Counted from the stretch's first letter, positions 1 through 11,307 are shown. The stretch is DNA of 64,000 nucleotides from Parvularcula sp964556115 (GCA_964556115.1 CAZKVC010000007.1:1-64000); one strand, 5' to 3'. The notes: generated from the sequence alone by a model not told the origin. A program made the numbers and translations.

Positions 1-2367
<2,367 letters not shown>

Positions 2368-2424
2368 CCCCTTCGGCAGTGCACAAGGCGCGGCCGGGGC
2401 CAGTTGATAGAAAGCAGGCGCGTG

Positions 2425-2898
2425 ATGGATAAGGTCCCGATGACCAAGGCGGGTTTCGAGAAGCTCGAGGCGGACATCAAACATCTCAAGAGCGTTGAGC
2501 GCCCGGCGATCATCCAGGCGATCGCTGAGGCGCGGGCCCACGGTGACCTGTCGGAAAACGCCGAGTACCACGCCGCAAAAGAGCGCCAGTCCTGGATCGA
2601 GGGGCAGGTCCTCGACCTTGAGGACAAGCATTCCCGTGCCCAGGTCATCGATGTCACTTCCCTCGAGGGCCCCTCGGTCAAGTTCGGCGCCACCGTGACC
2701 CTGATCGACGAGGATACCGAGGAAGAAAAACGCTACCAGATCGTCGGCGAGCTTGAGGCCGACCTCAAGCAGAACCGTATCTCCGTCTCTTCCCCCATCG
2801 CCCGCGCGCTGATCGGCAAGGAAGAAGGCGACAGCGTCGAGGTCGCGGCCCCCGGCGGCAGCCACGTCTATGGGATCGAAAAGGTCGAATATATCTGA
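2425..2898 (+). CDS. greA: Transcription elongation factor GreA
   Basis: Binds the RNA polymerase secondary channel and stimulates cleavage of backtracked transcripts. The 157-residue product matches the usual GreA length of about 158. It has the N-terminal coiled coil (residues 1-75, with DLSENAEYHAAKERQ, which contains the acidic tip that coordinates catalytic Mg) and the C-terminal FKBP-like domain ending in the typical GSHVYGIEKVEYI. I chose the ATG at 2425 (MDKVPMTKAG) because it aligns with GreA N-termini; an ATG seven codons upstream (2404) adds residues with no family counterpart. It lies 57 bases after carB, probably co-transcribed, and ends at a strong hairpin before the convergent nadE. 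Confidence 0.95.
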   Translation: MDKVPMTKAGFEKLEADIKHLKSVERPAIIQAIAEARAHGDLSENAEYHAAKERQSWIEGQVLDLEDKHSRAQVIDVTSLEGPSVKFGATVTLIDEDTEEEKRYQIVGELEADLKQNRISVSSPIARALIGKEEGDSVEVAAPGGSHVYGIEKVEYI

Positions 2899-2907
2899 GG
2901 ACGGACG

Positions 2908-2934
2908 GAAGCGAAGCCCGCGCGGCTTCGCTTC
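2908..2934. terminator. Hairpin terminator between greA and nadE
   Basis: A perfect 11-bp stem GAAGCGAAGCC / GGCTTCGCTTC with a 5-base loop lies between the convergent stop codons of greA and nadE. Neither side has a long T-run, so it is either a weak intrinsic bidirectional terminator or an mRNA-end stabiliser. Confidence 0.6.
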
Positions 2935-2940
2935 TCCGGC

Positions 2941-4608
2941 TCAGCTCGTTTCGCGGAAACGGTTGACGATAGGGTAGCGGCGGTCGCGCCCGAAATATTT
3001 CGTCGTGATCTTCGGTCCGGGCGCTGACTGTCGGCGCTTGTATTCCGCGCGGTACAGCATCGTCTGCACACGAATAACAAGCTCGCGGTCGTGCCCTTCC
3101 GCAACGATCTGTTCGGTGGAAAGCTCTTCCTCGATCAGGCCGTTGAGGATCGCGTCCAGGACCTTGTAGGGCGGCAGGCTGTCCTCGTCCTTCTGGTCCG
3201 CTCTCAGCTCCGCCGAAGGCGCCTTGGTGATGACCGCTTCGGGGACGACTTCGCCGAGGGGTCCTTTCGCGAAGGTGGGCTTGTTGGTGTTGCGCCAGCG
3301 GGCGAGCTCGAAGACGTCGATCTTGTAAACGTCCTTAAGCGGATTGTACCCGCCGTTCATGTCGCCATAGAGGGTGGCGTAACCGACAGCCATTTCCGAC
3401 TTGTTGCCGGTGGTCAGCATCATCGAGCCGAGCTTGTTCGAAATCGCCATCAGGGTCGTGCCTCGCAGGCGGGACTGAAGGTTTTCCTCGGTCAGGTCCG
3501 GCGCCCTTCCTTCGAAGATCGGCGCCAGCATGCCGGTCAGCGCCTCGACCCCGGGCTCGATCGGCACCGTGTCGAGCCGTATTCCAAGCGCCTTGGCGCA
3601 GGCTTCGGCGTCGTCCATCGAGGCCTTCGAGGTGTAGCGCGAAGGCAGGCGGACGCAGTGGACATTCTCAGGGCCCAGAGCATCAACGGCAATGGCCGCG
3701 ACGAGCGCGCTGTCGATGCCGCCGGACAGGCCGATGACGACCTCCCCGAAGCCCGATTTCACGATGTAGTCACGGGTGCCCGTCAGAAGCGCTTCGTAGA
3801 TCAGGCGCTCGCCGTCCGACCACGAAGCGATCTCGCCCTTCTCGAGCCGCCAGCCGCCGGGCTGGGCGGTCAGCTCCGCACGGCAGCAGCCCTCCTCGAA
3901 GAGCGGCATCGACGCCTTGAGGCCGTCCGGGTCGAGAGCGAAGCAGCCGCCATCGAAGACAAGCTCGTCCTGACCGCCGCACTGGTTGACGAAAAGGATG
4001 GGGAGCCCCGTCTCGCGGGACCGCGCCTCTGCCTGAAAGAGACGCTCTCCGTGCACGGTGCGCCTGAAGGGTGATCCGTGGGGTACGACGAGAACATCCG
4101 CCCCCTCGGCGCGAAGCTGGCCCGACACCCCGGGCAGCCACATGTCCTCGCAGATCATCACCCCCAGGTTGAGGCCGCGGAAGGGGATGGCTTCGGGTTC
4201 GGGACCCTGCTTGAAGGTTCTTGGCTCGTCGAAGGGTCCGTAATTGGGAAGGCAGACCTTGCGCGCCACGCCCTTGATGACCCCGCCATCCATCACGATG
4301 GACGCGTTGAAGGGCCGCGGGCTCGCCGCAGCATCGTCCGGCCACGGACTGCCGACGATGAGGCCGGGTCGCCCCTCTCCTGCCGTCTCCGCCGCAAGCC
4401 GCAGGACACCCTGCCGGCAGGCCTCGACATAGGCTGGGCGCAACACCAGATCCTCCGGCGGGTAGCCGGAGATGCAGAGCTCAGGGCACACCACGAGATC
4501 GACGCCTTCGGCCTCGCGCCAGACCTTCAGGATCCGGTCGATATTGCCCGGGATATCGCCCACCACGGGATTGATCTGGGCAAGCGCGATGGTCAGCCTA
4601 TCGGTCAC
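2941..4608 (-). CDS. nadE: Glutamine-dependent NAD+ synthase
   Basis: Performs the last step of NAD synthesis, amidating deamido-NAD with ATP and ammonia released from glutamine. The 555-residue product has the two-domain layout: an N-terminal nitrilase-type glutaminase (residues 1-265) with triad candidates Glu43 (CPELCISGYPPED), Lys117 (RKVCLPNYG) and Cys153 (MICEDMW), and a C-terminal synthetase with the ATP pyrophosphatase motif SGGIDS at 295-300. Its ATG overlaps the stop of the upstream Gfo/Idh gene by 4 bases (ATGA), so the two are translationally coupled. It converges with greA. Confidence 0.95.
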   Translation of the reverse strand: MTDRLTIALAQINPVVGDIPGNIDRILKVWREAEGVDLVVCPELCISGYPPEDLVLRPAYVEACRQGVLRLAAETAGEGRPGLIVGSPWPDDAAASPRPFNASIVMDGGVIKGVARKVCLPNYGPFDEPRTFKQGPEPEAIPFRGLNLGVMICEDMWLPGVSGQLRAEGADVLVVPHGSPFRRTVHGERLFQAEARSRETGLPILFVNQCGGQDELVFDGGCFALDPDGLKASMPLFEEGCCRAELTAQPGGWRLEKGEIASWSDGERLIYEALLTGTRDYIVKSGFGEVVIGLSGGIDSALVAAIAVDALGPENVHCVRLPSRYTSKASMDDAEACAKALGIRLDTVPIEPGVEALTGMLAPIFEGRAPDLTEENLQSRLRGTTLMAISNKLGSMMLTTGNKSEMAVGYATLYGDMNGGYNPLKDVYKIDVFELARWRNTNKPTFAKGPLGEVVPEAVITKAPSAELRADQKDEDSLPPYKVLDAILNGLIEEELSTEQIVAEGHDRELVIRVQTMLYRAEYKRRQSAPGPKITTKYFGRDRRYPIVNRFRETS

Positions 4609-5522
4609 GAGAGGGCATCCTCGATCACGAGCGCCATCTTCAGGGCGCGGCGCCCGGCCTGTCCCGGCACCGCCGGATTGGTCCTGGAACGCACCGCCTC
4701 GAGGAAGCTCTGTGTACCGAATGCGAGCGGATCCTTCAGCGCAAGGGGCAGGTCATCGCCGTCGAAGCTCGCCGGGACAGGCGTTCCGGTCGTGTTGCTG
4801 ACGGCGCGCTTGAGAAAATCGAGATGCACCTCGCCGTCCTCATAGCTGAGGCGGAGGTCCCGCACCGGGTCCTCTTCGAGGCGCGAGGCGATGAGGCGCG
4901 CTTCGACCCCGCCGACATCGAGGACCGCGTCCACGTAATCGGCGAAATCGCTCTTCTGACGGCGGCTGTCTATGGAGAGCAGCCGCGCTTCGGAGGCGCC
5001 GGTGAGCTGGGCCAGGAGGTCGAGATCGTGGATCATCAAATCGAGCACCACCGACACATCGGCGGCGCGGGGGCTGTAGCGGTTCATGCGGCGCGAGACG
5101 ACGCCCGCCGGAACAGCGCGGTCGAAGAGCCCGAATGCGGCGGCGACATAGCGTTCCTGATGGCCGACCTGGATGAAGACCCCTTGCGCCTCGGCTGCCT
5201 TGATCAGGGCATCGGCATCCTGGGTGGTCATCGCGATCGGCTTTTCGACGAGGACATGCTTGCCCTGCGCGATCGCTTCGGCGGCGAGACCCGCATGGGA
5301 TGTGGCCGGCGTCGCAATGGTCAGAACATCCACCGCCTCGAGGAAGGCATGGAAGTCGTCGAACCCTTCTGCCCCGTGCTCGGCCGCGCGCTCCTTCGCC
5401 TTATCGAGGCTCTGATCGTAGATCGCCGTCAGCTCGGCATCACCGGTCTCGGTGTATTTGTTGGCATGATAGCCGCCGAAAACGCCCGCGCCTGCGACGC
5501 CCGCCCGCAATTTCTCCGCCAT
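4605..5522 (-). CDS. Gfo/Idh/MocA family oxidoreductase
   Basis: NAD(P)-dependent oxidoreductase-like protein of about 305 residues. The N-terminal Rossmann fold starts with GVAGAGVFGGYHANKY, followed by the conserved family motif EKPIAM (the Lys usually helps binding or catalysis), and a C-terminal alpha/beta domain with a large sheet. The start at 5522 (MAEKLRAGVAG) is preceded by GGGAGAGG at good spacing; an in-frame ATG 24 codons upstream lacks both that site and family support. The 4-base overlap with nadE suggests one operon. The substrate is unknown: members act on sugars, inositol and amino sugars, and some act as regulators. Confidence 0.85.
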   Translation of the reverse strand: MAEKLRAGVAGAGVFGGYHANKYTETGDAELTAIYDQSLDKAKERAAEHGAEGFDDFHAFLEAVDVLTIATPATSHAGLAAEAIAQGKHVLVEKPIAMTTQDADALIKAAEAQGVFIQVGHQERYVAAAFGLFDRAVPAGVVSRRMNRYSPRAADVSVVLDLMIHDLDLLAQLTGASEARLLSIDSRRQKSDFADYVDAVLDVGGVEARLIASRLEEDPVRDLRLSYEDGEVHLDFLKRAVSNTTGTPVPASFDGDDLPLALKDPLAFGTQSFLEAVRSRTNPAVPGQAGRRALKMALVIEDALS

Positions 5523-5720
5523 TGGCCTCTCCCGGATCGCGCCGGTCCCGTCCGGCTTTGCGTCGTTCTTGGTCAAAGGCCCATCTGCGCTCAAGCCCGC
5601 TTCTTGTCACCACCGCGGTTAAGCTTTGAGAAAGCCTGCCCCAAAATCGCCTCGCTTTCCCCTGCCCGCTGCCTCATTCTGTTGAGACAACCCATGGTGG
5701 TGGTTCTGGTGGGAGGTGTC

Positions 5721-5903
5721 ATGCGGCTATCGTTCGCGAATGCAAAACTGTGCGAGGATGCCTGGCAGGAAGCCCTGTCCGACCTTCGCGAAACCCTGCG
5801 CGGCAGGATCATCGCCGGTGAGCGGAAGAACCCGTTCGCTCGCCCCCTTCCCTGTCCTCTCGGAGATCTGAGGCGGACGGGCACGGTGCTCCGCGTCTTC
5901 TGA
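5721..5903 (+). CDS. Possible small hypothetical protein (60 residues)
   Basis: A 60-codon frame in the 5523-5981 gap. It has a convincing ribosome-binding site (GGGAGG four bases before ATG) and starts MRLSFANAKLCEDAW. The first half looks like an amphipathic helix and the rest is basic and proline-containing. No family is recognised. It is followed 78 bases later by phenylalanine hydroxylase on the same strand, so it could also be a leader frame. Other frames here are open on both strands, so chance cannot be excluded. Confidence 0.35.
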   Translation: MRLSFANAKLCEDAWQEALSDLRETLRGRIIAGERKNPFARPLPCPLGDLRRTGTVLRVF

Positions 5904-5981
5904 TCGGTCAGCGGTTTCACCCACTTGGGCAGGGCCCAAGGATCGGCTAGACGCGGAACCCTGCCCCAAGGGAGGTCCGTG

Positions 5982-6872
5982 ATGGCCGAAGGAGAATTTC
6001 ACCGTGCAAGCCAGGCCCCGGCCGAGGATTACACCATTCCTCAGGACTGGGAGAGCTACTCCGAAGAGGAGCACGGCGTCTGGGACACACTCTACAAGCG
6101 CCTGATGAAAGTGCTGCCGGGTCGTGCGGACCAGGCTTTCATGGACGGTCTCAAGGCCCTCGATCTCGGCAAGGGCGGTATCCCGCATTTCGAGCGCATG
6201 TCCGACGAGCTTGAGGCCCTGACCGGCTGGCGCGTCGTCGCGGTCCCTGGCCTCGTGCCGGACGAGGTCTTCTTCGACCACCTCGCCAATCGTCGCTTTC
6301 CGGCAGGGAACTTCATCCGCAAGGCGAACCAGCTCGACTACATCCAGGAGCCTGACGTCTTCCATGATGTCTTCGGCCATGTGCCGATGCTGTCGAACCC
6401 GGTTTTCGCCGACTATATGGAAGCTTACGGCAAGGGCGGGCTCAAATCCCTCAACTCGGGCTGCCTGAAGAACCTCGCGGCGCTTTATTGGTACACGGTT
6501 GAGTTCGGCCTGATCTCGACGGATGACGGGCTCAGGATCTACGGCGCCGGTATCGTCAGCTCCCCTGCGGAAAGCGTCTTCAGCCTCGAGGACCCCTCGC
6601 CCAACCGGCTCGGCTTTTCCGTGGAGCGGCTTCTTCGGACCGACTACCGGATCGACGATTTCCAGCAGACCTATTTCGTCATCGACAGCTATGAGGACCT
6701 TCTGGAGCGCACGCTGCGTACGGAGTTCTCACCGCTTTACGACCGTCTGCGCGAAGAGAACATCGCCGGTAGCTATCAGTACACGCCGGCGGATGTTCTT
6801 GAGACCGACAAGGTCTTCACCAAGGGCACCCAGGCCTATGCGGACAAGGGCGGACGCTTCGCGGCTGCCTGA
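5982..6872 (+). CDS. phhA: Phenylalanine-4-hydroxylase
   Basis: Non-heme iron, tetrahydropterin-dependent enzyme converting phenylalanine to tyrosine, the entry to phenylalanine catabolism. The 296-residue product has the bacterial monomeric length, without the N-terminal ACT domain of animal enzymes. The iron facial triad is visible as His128 and His133 (PDVFHDVFGHVPML) and Glu174 (YWYTVEFGL). The start at 5982 is preceded by AAGGGAGG. No pterin carbinolamine dehydratase lies next to it, so pterin recycling must be encoded elsewhere. It converges with the S41 peptidase gene. Confidence 0.95.
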   Translation: MAEGEFHRASQAPAEDYTIPQDWESYSEEEHGVWDTLYKRLMKVLPGRADQAFMDGLKALDLGKGGIPHFERMSDELEALTGWRVVAVPGLVPDEVFFDHLANRRFPAGNFIRKANQLDYIQEPDVFHDVFGHVPMLSNPVFADYMEAYGKGGLKSLNSGCLKNLAALYWYTVEFGLISTDDGLRIYGAGIVSSPAESVFSLEDPSPNRLGFSVERLLRTDYRIDDFQQTYFVIDSYEDLLERTLRTEFSPLYDRLREENIAGSYQYTPADVLETDKVFTKGTQAYADKGGRFAAA

Positions 6873-6895
6873 CGGCCGGGTCTGCGGGCCGTCAG
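6869..6895. terminator. Bidirectional hairpin overlapping two convergent stop codons
   Basis: A 9-bp stem CTGACGGCC / GGCCGTCAG with a 9-base loop. The left arm contains the phenylalanine hydroxylase stop and the right arm contains the peptidase stop. It is likely a shared terminator or an antisense-collision point for the two convergent genes. Confidence 0.55.
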
Positions 6896-8157
6896 TCCTT
6901 GGGCTGACGGACCACCCGGCCATAGGCCGAGCGGGCCTCGACCGCTTCCGCACGGCGGCCTTCCATGACGAAATGAAAGCGGTGCACCGGATCGCTTTTC
7001 TCGAAAAAGACGCCTTTCGAGAGCGCTTGCAGGAAACGCGGCATACGCCTTCCCTGATGAAGGACGAGGCCGCCCTCAACCGCCTCGAAGCGGTAGGGAC
7101 CGTAGCTTCCCGCCAGACGGCGTAGCTCTTTGCGGGAAGGTTCGTATCCGGCTTGCAGGGCTTCGAGGGTCCAGGCCGCGTCCTTGGTCAGGGGGCCTTT
7201 CCCCGGCACACTGGCGAGGGCCTGCTCGTAGGCCTCTTCGAGCGCGTCCTCCGCTTCGACCTCGGTGTCGGGCGCGACGCCCTCGCCTTCCCAGTTTCGT
7301 TTCGTCACCGGATTGATCGGACGGCCGGTGGGCACGAACACCTCAAAGCCCGAAGGGGTCCCGATCTCACCGCCCGGATTGGCAGCACCTATCGTACGTT
7401 CACCGATGATCTTCGCCCGGCCTGCGGCCTGCAGCATGTAAGGAAAGCTCTCCGCCGCCGATGCCGACCTCGCGCTTGTCAGGATGAAGACCGGGCGTTC
7501 TGGGTCGGGGCTATGATAGGCGATTTCCGGCGCTTCGCTGACCGTGCCGCCGCGGTAGTGAAGGACATTGTAGATGCCTTCTCCCCCTTCGGTCAGAGCA
7601 CTGACGAGATAGCCGGTCATGGCCGGCGCGCCGCCGCCATTGTTGCGCAGATCGAAGATCAGCGCATCGGTATCGGCGGTCATCGCCAGCGCCGCATCGG
7701 CGACGGCTTTGGCCGGGTCCGCCTCGTCGCGGAAGTCGATATCGGCGAACCCCGTCATGACGATGAGGCCGATATTGCCGGGAAGGATGCGGACTTCCTC
7801 GAAGCCGTGGCCCTGGCGGCGCATGACGTCGTACCAGCTCAAGGCTGGTTGGTCCTCGCCCTCCTCCTCGGCCGCTTCGGCATCGACAGGTGGCGACCAG
7901 TCCACATTAAGGTGCCCGTCGAGGGGGGAAAGACGGGCGGTCAGGGCAGCCGCGAGATCAAGTTCGTCCGTGTAGCTATCATACTCGCCGGCTTCGGCCT
8001 CGCGGGTCAGGTCCGCGGCGATCTTCGCCCCAGCTTCGGGATCGTAGAAATTCTCCTCGATCACGGCCGCGACCTCAAGGGTGGCCGCGCGGGGCTGGAG
8101 GTCGGCGGCGGCGGAGGCGAGAAGGGCGAGGGAGGTGACGAGCGTGATCGAGGTCAT
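6892..8157 (-). CDS. Secreted S41 family peptidase
   Basis: A 421-residue exported serine protease of the C-terminal-processing/tricorn type. The start MTSITLVTSLALLASAAA is a typical Sec signal peptide. The S41 core shows VMTGFAD, LIFDLRNNGGG and the nucleophile region SARSASAAESFPYML, then GERTIGAANPGG. No PDZ domain is obvious, and about 90 C-terminal residues form an extra lipocalin-like or unknown segment. The ATG at 8157 overlaps the stop of the upstream marR gene by 4 bases, so expression is coupled to that regulator; upstream in-frame codons give an arginine-rich non-coding translation. Confidence 0.85.
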   Translation of the reverse strand: MTSITLVTSLALLASAAADLQPRAATLEVAAVIEENFYDPEAGAKIAADLTREAEAGEYDSYTDELDLAAALTARLSPLDGHLNVDWSPPVDAEAAEEEGEDQPALSWYDVMRRQGHGFEEVRILPGNIGLIVMTGFADIDFRDEADPAKAVADAALAMTADTDALIFDLRNNGGGAPAMTGYLVSALTEGGEGIYNVLHYRGGTVSEAPEIAYHSPDPERPVFILTSARSASAAESFPYMLQAAGRAKIIGERTIGAANPGGEIGTPSGFEVFVPTGRPINPVTKRNWEGEGVAPDTEVEAEDALEEAYEQALASVPGKGPLTKDAAWTLEALQAGYEPSRKELRRLAGSYGPYRFEAVEGGLVLHQGRRMPRFLQALSKGVFFEKSDPVHRFHFVMEGRRAEAVEARSAYGRVVRQPKD

Positions 8158-8657
8158 GATGCGGGGGCCTTGTTCTTGAGGTTCGGTTCGTTGTCGCGGC
8201 GCAGTTCGTCTTCGATACGGTCGCGAAAGGGCCTTGTTTCGAGGGCGTCGATGGCGGCGGCGATGCCGTCGCCGAGGGCCATGCCGATCTCGTCCTCGAG
8301 AACGGAAGACGCGCGGTTGGTGGCGGCCCAACGCCTTTGAAGCGAGGGGATCATCGCCTTCAACTGCGGCGTCATCACGATCAGCCTTTCGCGCGCGTCA
8401 TCGCCCGGGATCCGCCTGAGGAAGCCGCCCGCGACCATGCGCGCGACGGTCTGGCTGGCGGCGGAATGGGTGATCCCCGCGCGATCGGCAATGACGCGGA
8501 TCGGCACCCCGTCGCTTTCGATAAGGGCTTTCAGAACAGGGGTATAGCGCCCACGGAAGCCGCGCCCTTCGGCATCCTCGAGTTCGGCGATGCCGCTGTC
8601 CAGAAGGTCAATCAGGTGGCGCAATTTCGTGCCGAGAGTCCGGTTCGGTCCAGTCAT
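8154..8657 (-). CDS. MarR family transcriptional regulator
   Basis: A 167-residue winged-helix repressor-like protein. The HTH is at about residues 50-80 (IRVIADRAGITHSAASQTVARMV), followed by a wing containing GDDARERLIVMT, the usual MarR wing signature. The C-terminal helix is charged. It is the first gene of a two-gene operon with the S41 peptidase. A perfect 16-bp palindrome covers its own start codon, strongly suggesting autoregulation. The ligand is unknown. Confidence 0.87.
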   Translation of the reverse strand: MTGPNRTLGTKLRHLIDLLDSGIAELEDAEGRGFRGRYTPVLKALIESDGVPIRVIADRAGITHSAASQTVARMVAGGFLRRIPGDDARERLIVMTPQLKAMIPSLQRRWAATNRASSVLEDEIGMALGDGIAAAIDALETRPFRDRIEDELRRDNEPNLKNKAPAS

Positions 8658-8671
8658 AACAGCGCTGTTAT
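8656..8671. promoter_or_regulatory. MarR-type operator palindrome over the marR start codon
   Basis: A perfect 16-bp palindrome ATAACAGCGCTGTTAT. On the minus strand it carries a TATAAC -10-like element, and its last AT belongs to the ATG. With a possible CTTGCC -35 element 16 bases upstream of TATAAC, the mRNA would start at or within a few bases of the ATG and be nearly leaderless. MarR proteins bind palindromes of this size, so the site probably mediates self-repression. Confidence 0.6.
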
Positions 8672-8723
8672 ATGAGGACTGTCACATAGGCAAGCGGCAA
8701 GAGACGCGGCCCGTGAAACCGCG

Positions 8724-9809
8724 TCAGCCGTTCCGGCCGCTCTGTCCGTATTCCTTGCTGATGATCTCCACCACCAGGTTTTCGATCTCGTCGGAGATCT
8801 TGTCGGCGTAGTTCTCGGTTTCGTCCGTCTGCTCAGGGGCGGATTTGCGGAACTGGTCCTTCCAGAAGGCATTGGGTTTCTGCCCTGCCTTGTGCCACAG
8901 GAAAAACGAGTTCGCAGTCAGTGCACCTATGAAGATGAGGTCGGCGGCGAAGGTCTCCTCACCAGGGGCGGGAACACCGCGAAAGCATGCATAGATGGCT
9001 GCGATCGCGGCGACATTCACGACCAGGAAGACGTTCTGCATACGCTCGATATAGACACCGACCTTCCAGATGACCGTGGTGATGAAGCGGTCAAGATATT
9101 CGCCCCGCTTGGCGTTCCAAAGGGCGATGATGACCCAGTTCTTCGCCCGCTCCGGCCACCCCTCCCCGGCCCGCAACCGCACCTTGGCGCAGGCTTCCGT
9201 GACGCGGGTCGCGATGTCGTCGATCCGCTTGAAGACGTCGTAGGAAAGGGTCTCGGCCCGGCGGGTCAGGCCGAAGAAGAAGAAGCCGCGGACAGCGGAG
9301 CGCATGCCGAAGGCTAGAAAGGCAAGAGCAGCCATCAACAATGGCCACCAAGTCGCGAAAACGTCGCTAAGCCCCGTGGCTTCAAGCAATTTGCTGAGGA
9401 GGGAGGATCCACCATCGCTGATGGCGGCATCGTAGATTGCGACAAGCAAGATGACGAGCCCAGCGTGAAGAAAGCTGGTGACCACGCGCATGGTGAAATA
9501 CCGGCCCAGCACCGCCCACATTTGCGAGCGCGCGGTTTTGTACTTGTCGCTGTCCCAAGGAAACATCGCCTCGGTGTCGCTCATGATCTGTTCGGTGAAC
9601 GGGCGCCTGTGCGTTTCCGAACCGCCGACAACGCCGCTGCCAAAATGCTTTTTCGCAGCGGCAAGCTCACGCTCGTAGAGGCTGCTGTTTTGAGAGAGCG
9701 TCTCTCCGGCCAAGGGCTCAGCCGCAGGAGATGAAGTATCCGGGGCGCCGGTTACTTCGTCCTTCGCTGAAATACGGAGGTCTTCACTCTCCTCGTTTTC
9801 GTTCAGCAC
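8724..9809 (-). CDS. Unknown four-helix membrane protein
   Basis: A 361-residue protein of no recognised family, beginning at GTG. About 105 polar N-terminal residues are followed by two hydrophobic segments (around VVTSFLHAGLVILLVAIY and PLLMAALAFLAFGM), a charged loop, two more helices (NVFLVVNVAAIAAIYA and LIFIGALTANSFFLWH), and a charged C-terminus of about 60 residues rich in acidic residues. The central loop contains FKRIDDIATRVTEACAKV, which may form a coiled coil. It lies on the same strand between the DAHP synthase gene (upstream) and the marR gene, with no overlap. It is slightly lower in GC than its neighbours. Confidence 0.7.
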   Translation of the reverse strand: MLNENEESEDLRISAKDEVTGAPDTSSPAAEPLAGETLSQNSSLYERELAAAKKHFGSGVVGGSETHRRPFTEQIMSDTEAMFPWDSDKYKTARSQMWAVLGRYFTMRVVTSFLHAGLVILLVAIYDAAISDGGSSLLSKLLEATGLSDVFATWWPLLMAALAFLAFGMRSAVRGFFFFGLTRRAETLSYDVFKRIDDIATRVTEACAKVRLRAGEGWPERAKNWVIIALWNAKRGEYLDRFITTVIWKVGVYIERMQNVFLVVNVAAIAAIYACFRGVPAPGEETFAADLIFIGALTANSFFLWHKAGQKPNAFWKDQFRKSAPEQTDETENYADKISDEIENLVVEIISKEYGQSGRNG

Positions 9810-9873
9810 GCCGGTAGCCCACCCCTGCTCCTGAACAGAAGGTTAACCGAGCTTCATTGTTGCGGCAAGAGCT

Positions 9874-11229
9874 TCAGGCGGCCTTCCGCTCCCTGACGGC
9901 GCGCAGCTCTTCAGCGAGGGTGAAGGCCAGCTCCAGCGCCTGGTTCGCGTTGAGACGGGGATCGCAATGGGTGTGATAGCGCTCGGAGAGATCATTCTCG
10001 TCGATCGCCTGAAGGCCGCCGAGGCATTCGGTCACGTCCTGACCTGTCATCTCAAAATGCACCCCGCCGGGATAGGCGCCCTCGTCACGCACGAGGTCGA
10101 AGAACTGCTCGACCTCGCCCAGGACCGAGGAGACGCGGCGGGTCTTGTAGCCGTTCTCCGCCTTGATCGTGTTGCCGTGCATGGGGTCGGAGGACCAGAC
10201 CACCGTCCGGCCCTCGGACTGGACCCTGCGGACCAGAGCGGGAAGGTGCTGGCCGATCGTCTCGCTACCGTAACGGGCGATCAGCACGATCCTGCCGGCT
10301 TCGTCCTTGGGGTTGAGAACGTCGAGCAGCCCGATCAGCTCATCGGGCTGGAGGCTGGGGCCGCATTTGATGCCGATGGGGTTCTTGATGCCCCGGCAGA
10401 ACTCGACATGGGCGCCGTCCGCCTGGCGCGTCCTGTCGCCGATCCAGACGAGATGCGCCGAGGTGTCGTAAGGGTCGCCCGTGGTGCTGTCGGTCCGGGT
10501 CATGGCCTCTTCGAAGCCGAGAAGAAGCGCCTCGTGGCTGGTGTAGAACTCGACCTCGTTGAGAGCCCGCGAATTGAAGCCGGAAAGCCCGCAGGCATCC
10601 ATGAAGGCCATGGCGTCGGAGATCCGGTCGGCGATCTCCTTGTAGCGCTCGTTCTGGGGACCGCTGGCGAAGTCCAGGTTCCAGCGGTGGACGTTGCGCA
10701 AGGAGGCGTAGCCGCCCTTGGCGAAGGCGCGGATCAGATTGAGGGTGGCGGCGGACTGGCCATAGGCCCTGAGGAGGCGCTGCGGATCGGGGATGCGGGC
10801 TTCCTCGGTGAAGTCCATGCCGTTGATGTTGTCACCGCGATAGCTGGGGAGCGTGACCCCGCCGCGGGTCTCGGTCGGCGAAGAGCGTGGCTTGCCGAAC
10901 TGGCCCGCGATGCGGCCGACCTTCACCACCGGCATCGCCGCACCGTAAGTCAGCGCAACGGCCATCTGCAGGAGCACCCGGAAGGTGTCGCGAATGTTGT
11001 CGGCGCGGAATTCCTTGAAGCTTTCGGCGCAGTCTCCGCCCTGAAGAAGGAAGGCCTCTCCCCGGCTCACCGCCGCGAGCCGGTCCTTCAGCGTGCGGAC
11101 CTCCCCTGCGAAGACCAGCGGCGGATAGGACGAAAGCTCCTCCTCCACCTCGGCCAGGGCCTTGGGGTCGGGATAGTCGCCCGGAATATGCTTCGCCGGT
11201 TTCTCGCGCCAGCTCGCGGGATGCCACAT
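9874..11229 (-). CDS. Class II 3-deoxy-7-phosphoheptulonate synthase
   Basis: First step of the shikimate pathway: phosphoenolpyruvate plus erythrose 4-phosphate to DAHP. The 451-residue length and motifs (LLQGGDCAESF, KVGRIAGQFGKPRS, WIGDRTRQ, VWSSDPMHGNT) are those of the plant-like class II family rather than AroF/G/H. Metal ligands Cys, His, Glu and Asp are present in these motifs. The start at 11229 (MWHPASWREKPAKH) matches the family N-terminus and has AGGAG nine bases upstream. It follows the PepSY gene with a gap of 78 bases that contains a short GC hairpin and a TTTT run, so it may have its own promoter. Confidence 0.94.
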   Translation of the reverse strand: MWHPASWREKPAKHIPGDYPDPKALAEVEEELSSYPPLVFAGEVRTLKDRLAAVSRGEAFLLQGGDCAESFKEFRADNIRDTFRVLLQMAVALTYGAAMPVVKVGRIAGQFGKPRSSPTETRGGVTLPSYRGDNINGMDFTEEARIPDPQRLLRAYGQSAATLNLIRAFAKGGYASLRNVHRWNLDFASGPQNERYKEIADRISDAMAFMDACGLSGFNSRALNEVEFYTSHEALLLGFEEAMTRTDSTTGDPYDTSAHLVWIGDRTRQADGAHVEFCRGIKNPIGIKCGPSLQPDELIGLLDVLNPKDEAGRIVLIARYGSETIGQHLPALVRRVQSEGRTVVWSSDPMHGNTIKAENGYKTRRVSSVLGEVEQFFDLVRDEGAYPGGVHFEMTGQDVTECLGGLQAIDENDLSERYHTHCDPRLNANQALELAFTLAEELRAVRERKAA

Positions 11230-11307
11230 GGCCTGCTGCTCCTGTTGAAGAGCGAAGCTAGGCGATAAAACGGCCCCCGCGCAATGGCGCAAAAGGGCCC
11301 CGCCGGG

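Noticed and set aside
5591..5920. 109-codon minus-strand frame overlapping the 5721-5903 frame
   Set aside because: No ribosome-binding site, low-complexity Arg/Ser/Pro translation, and a better-supported small frame on the other strand.
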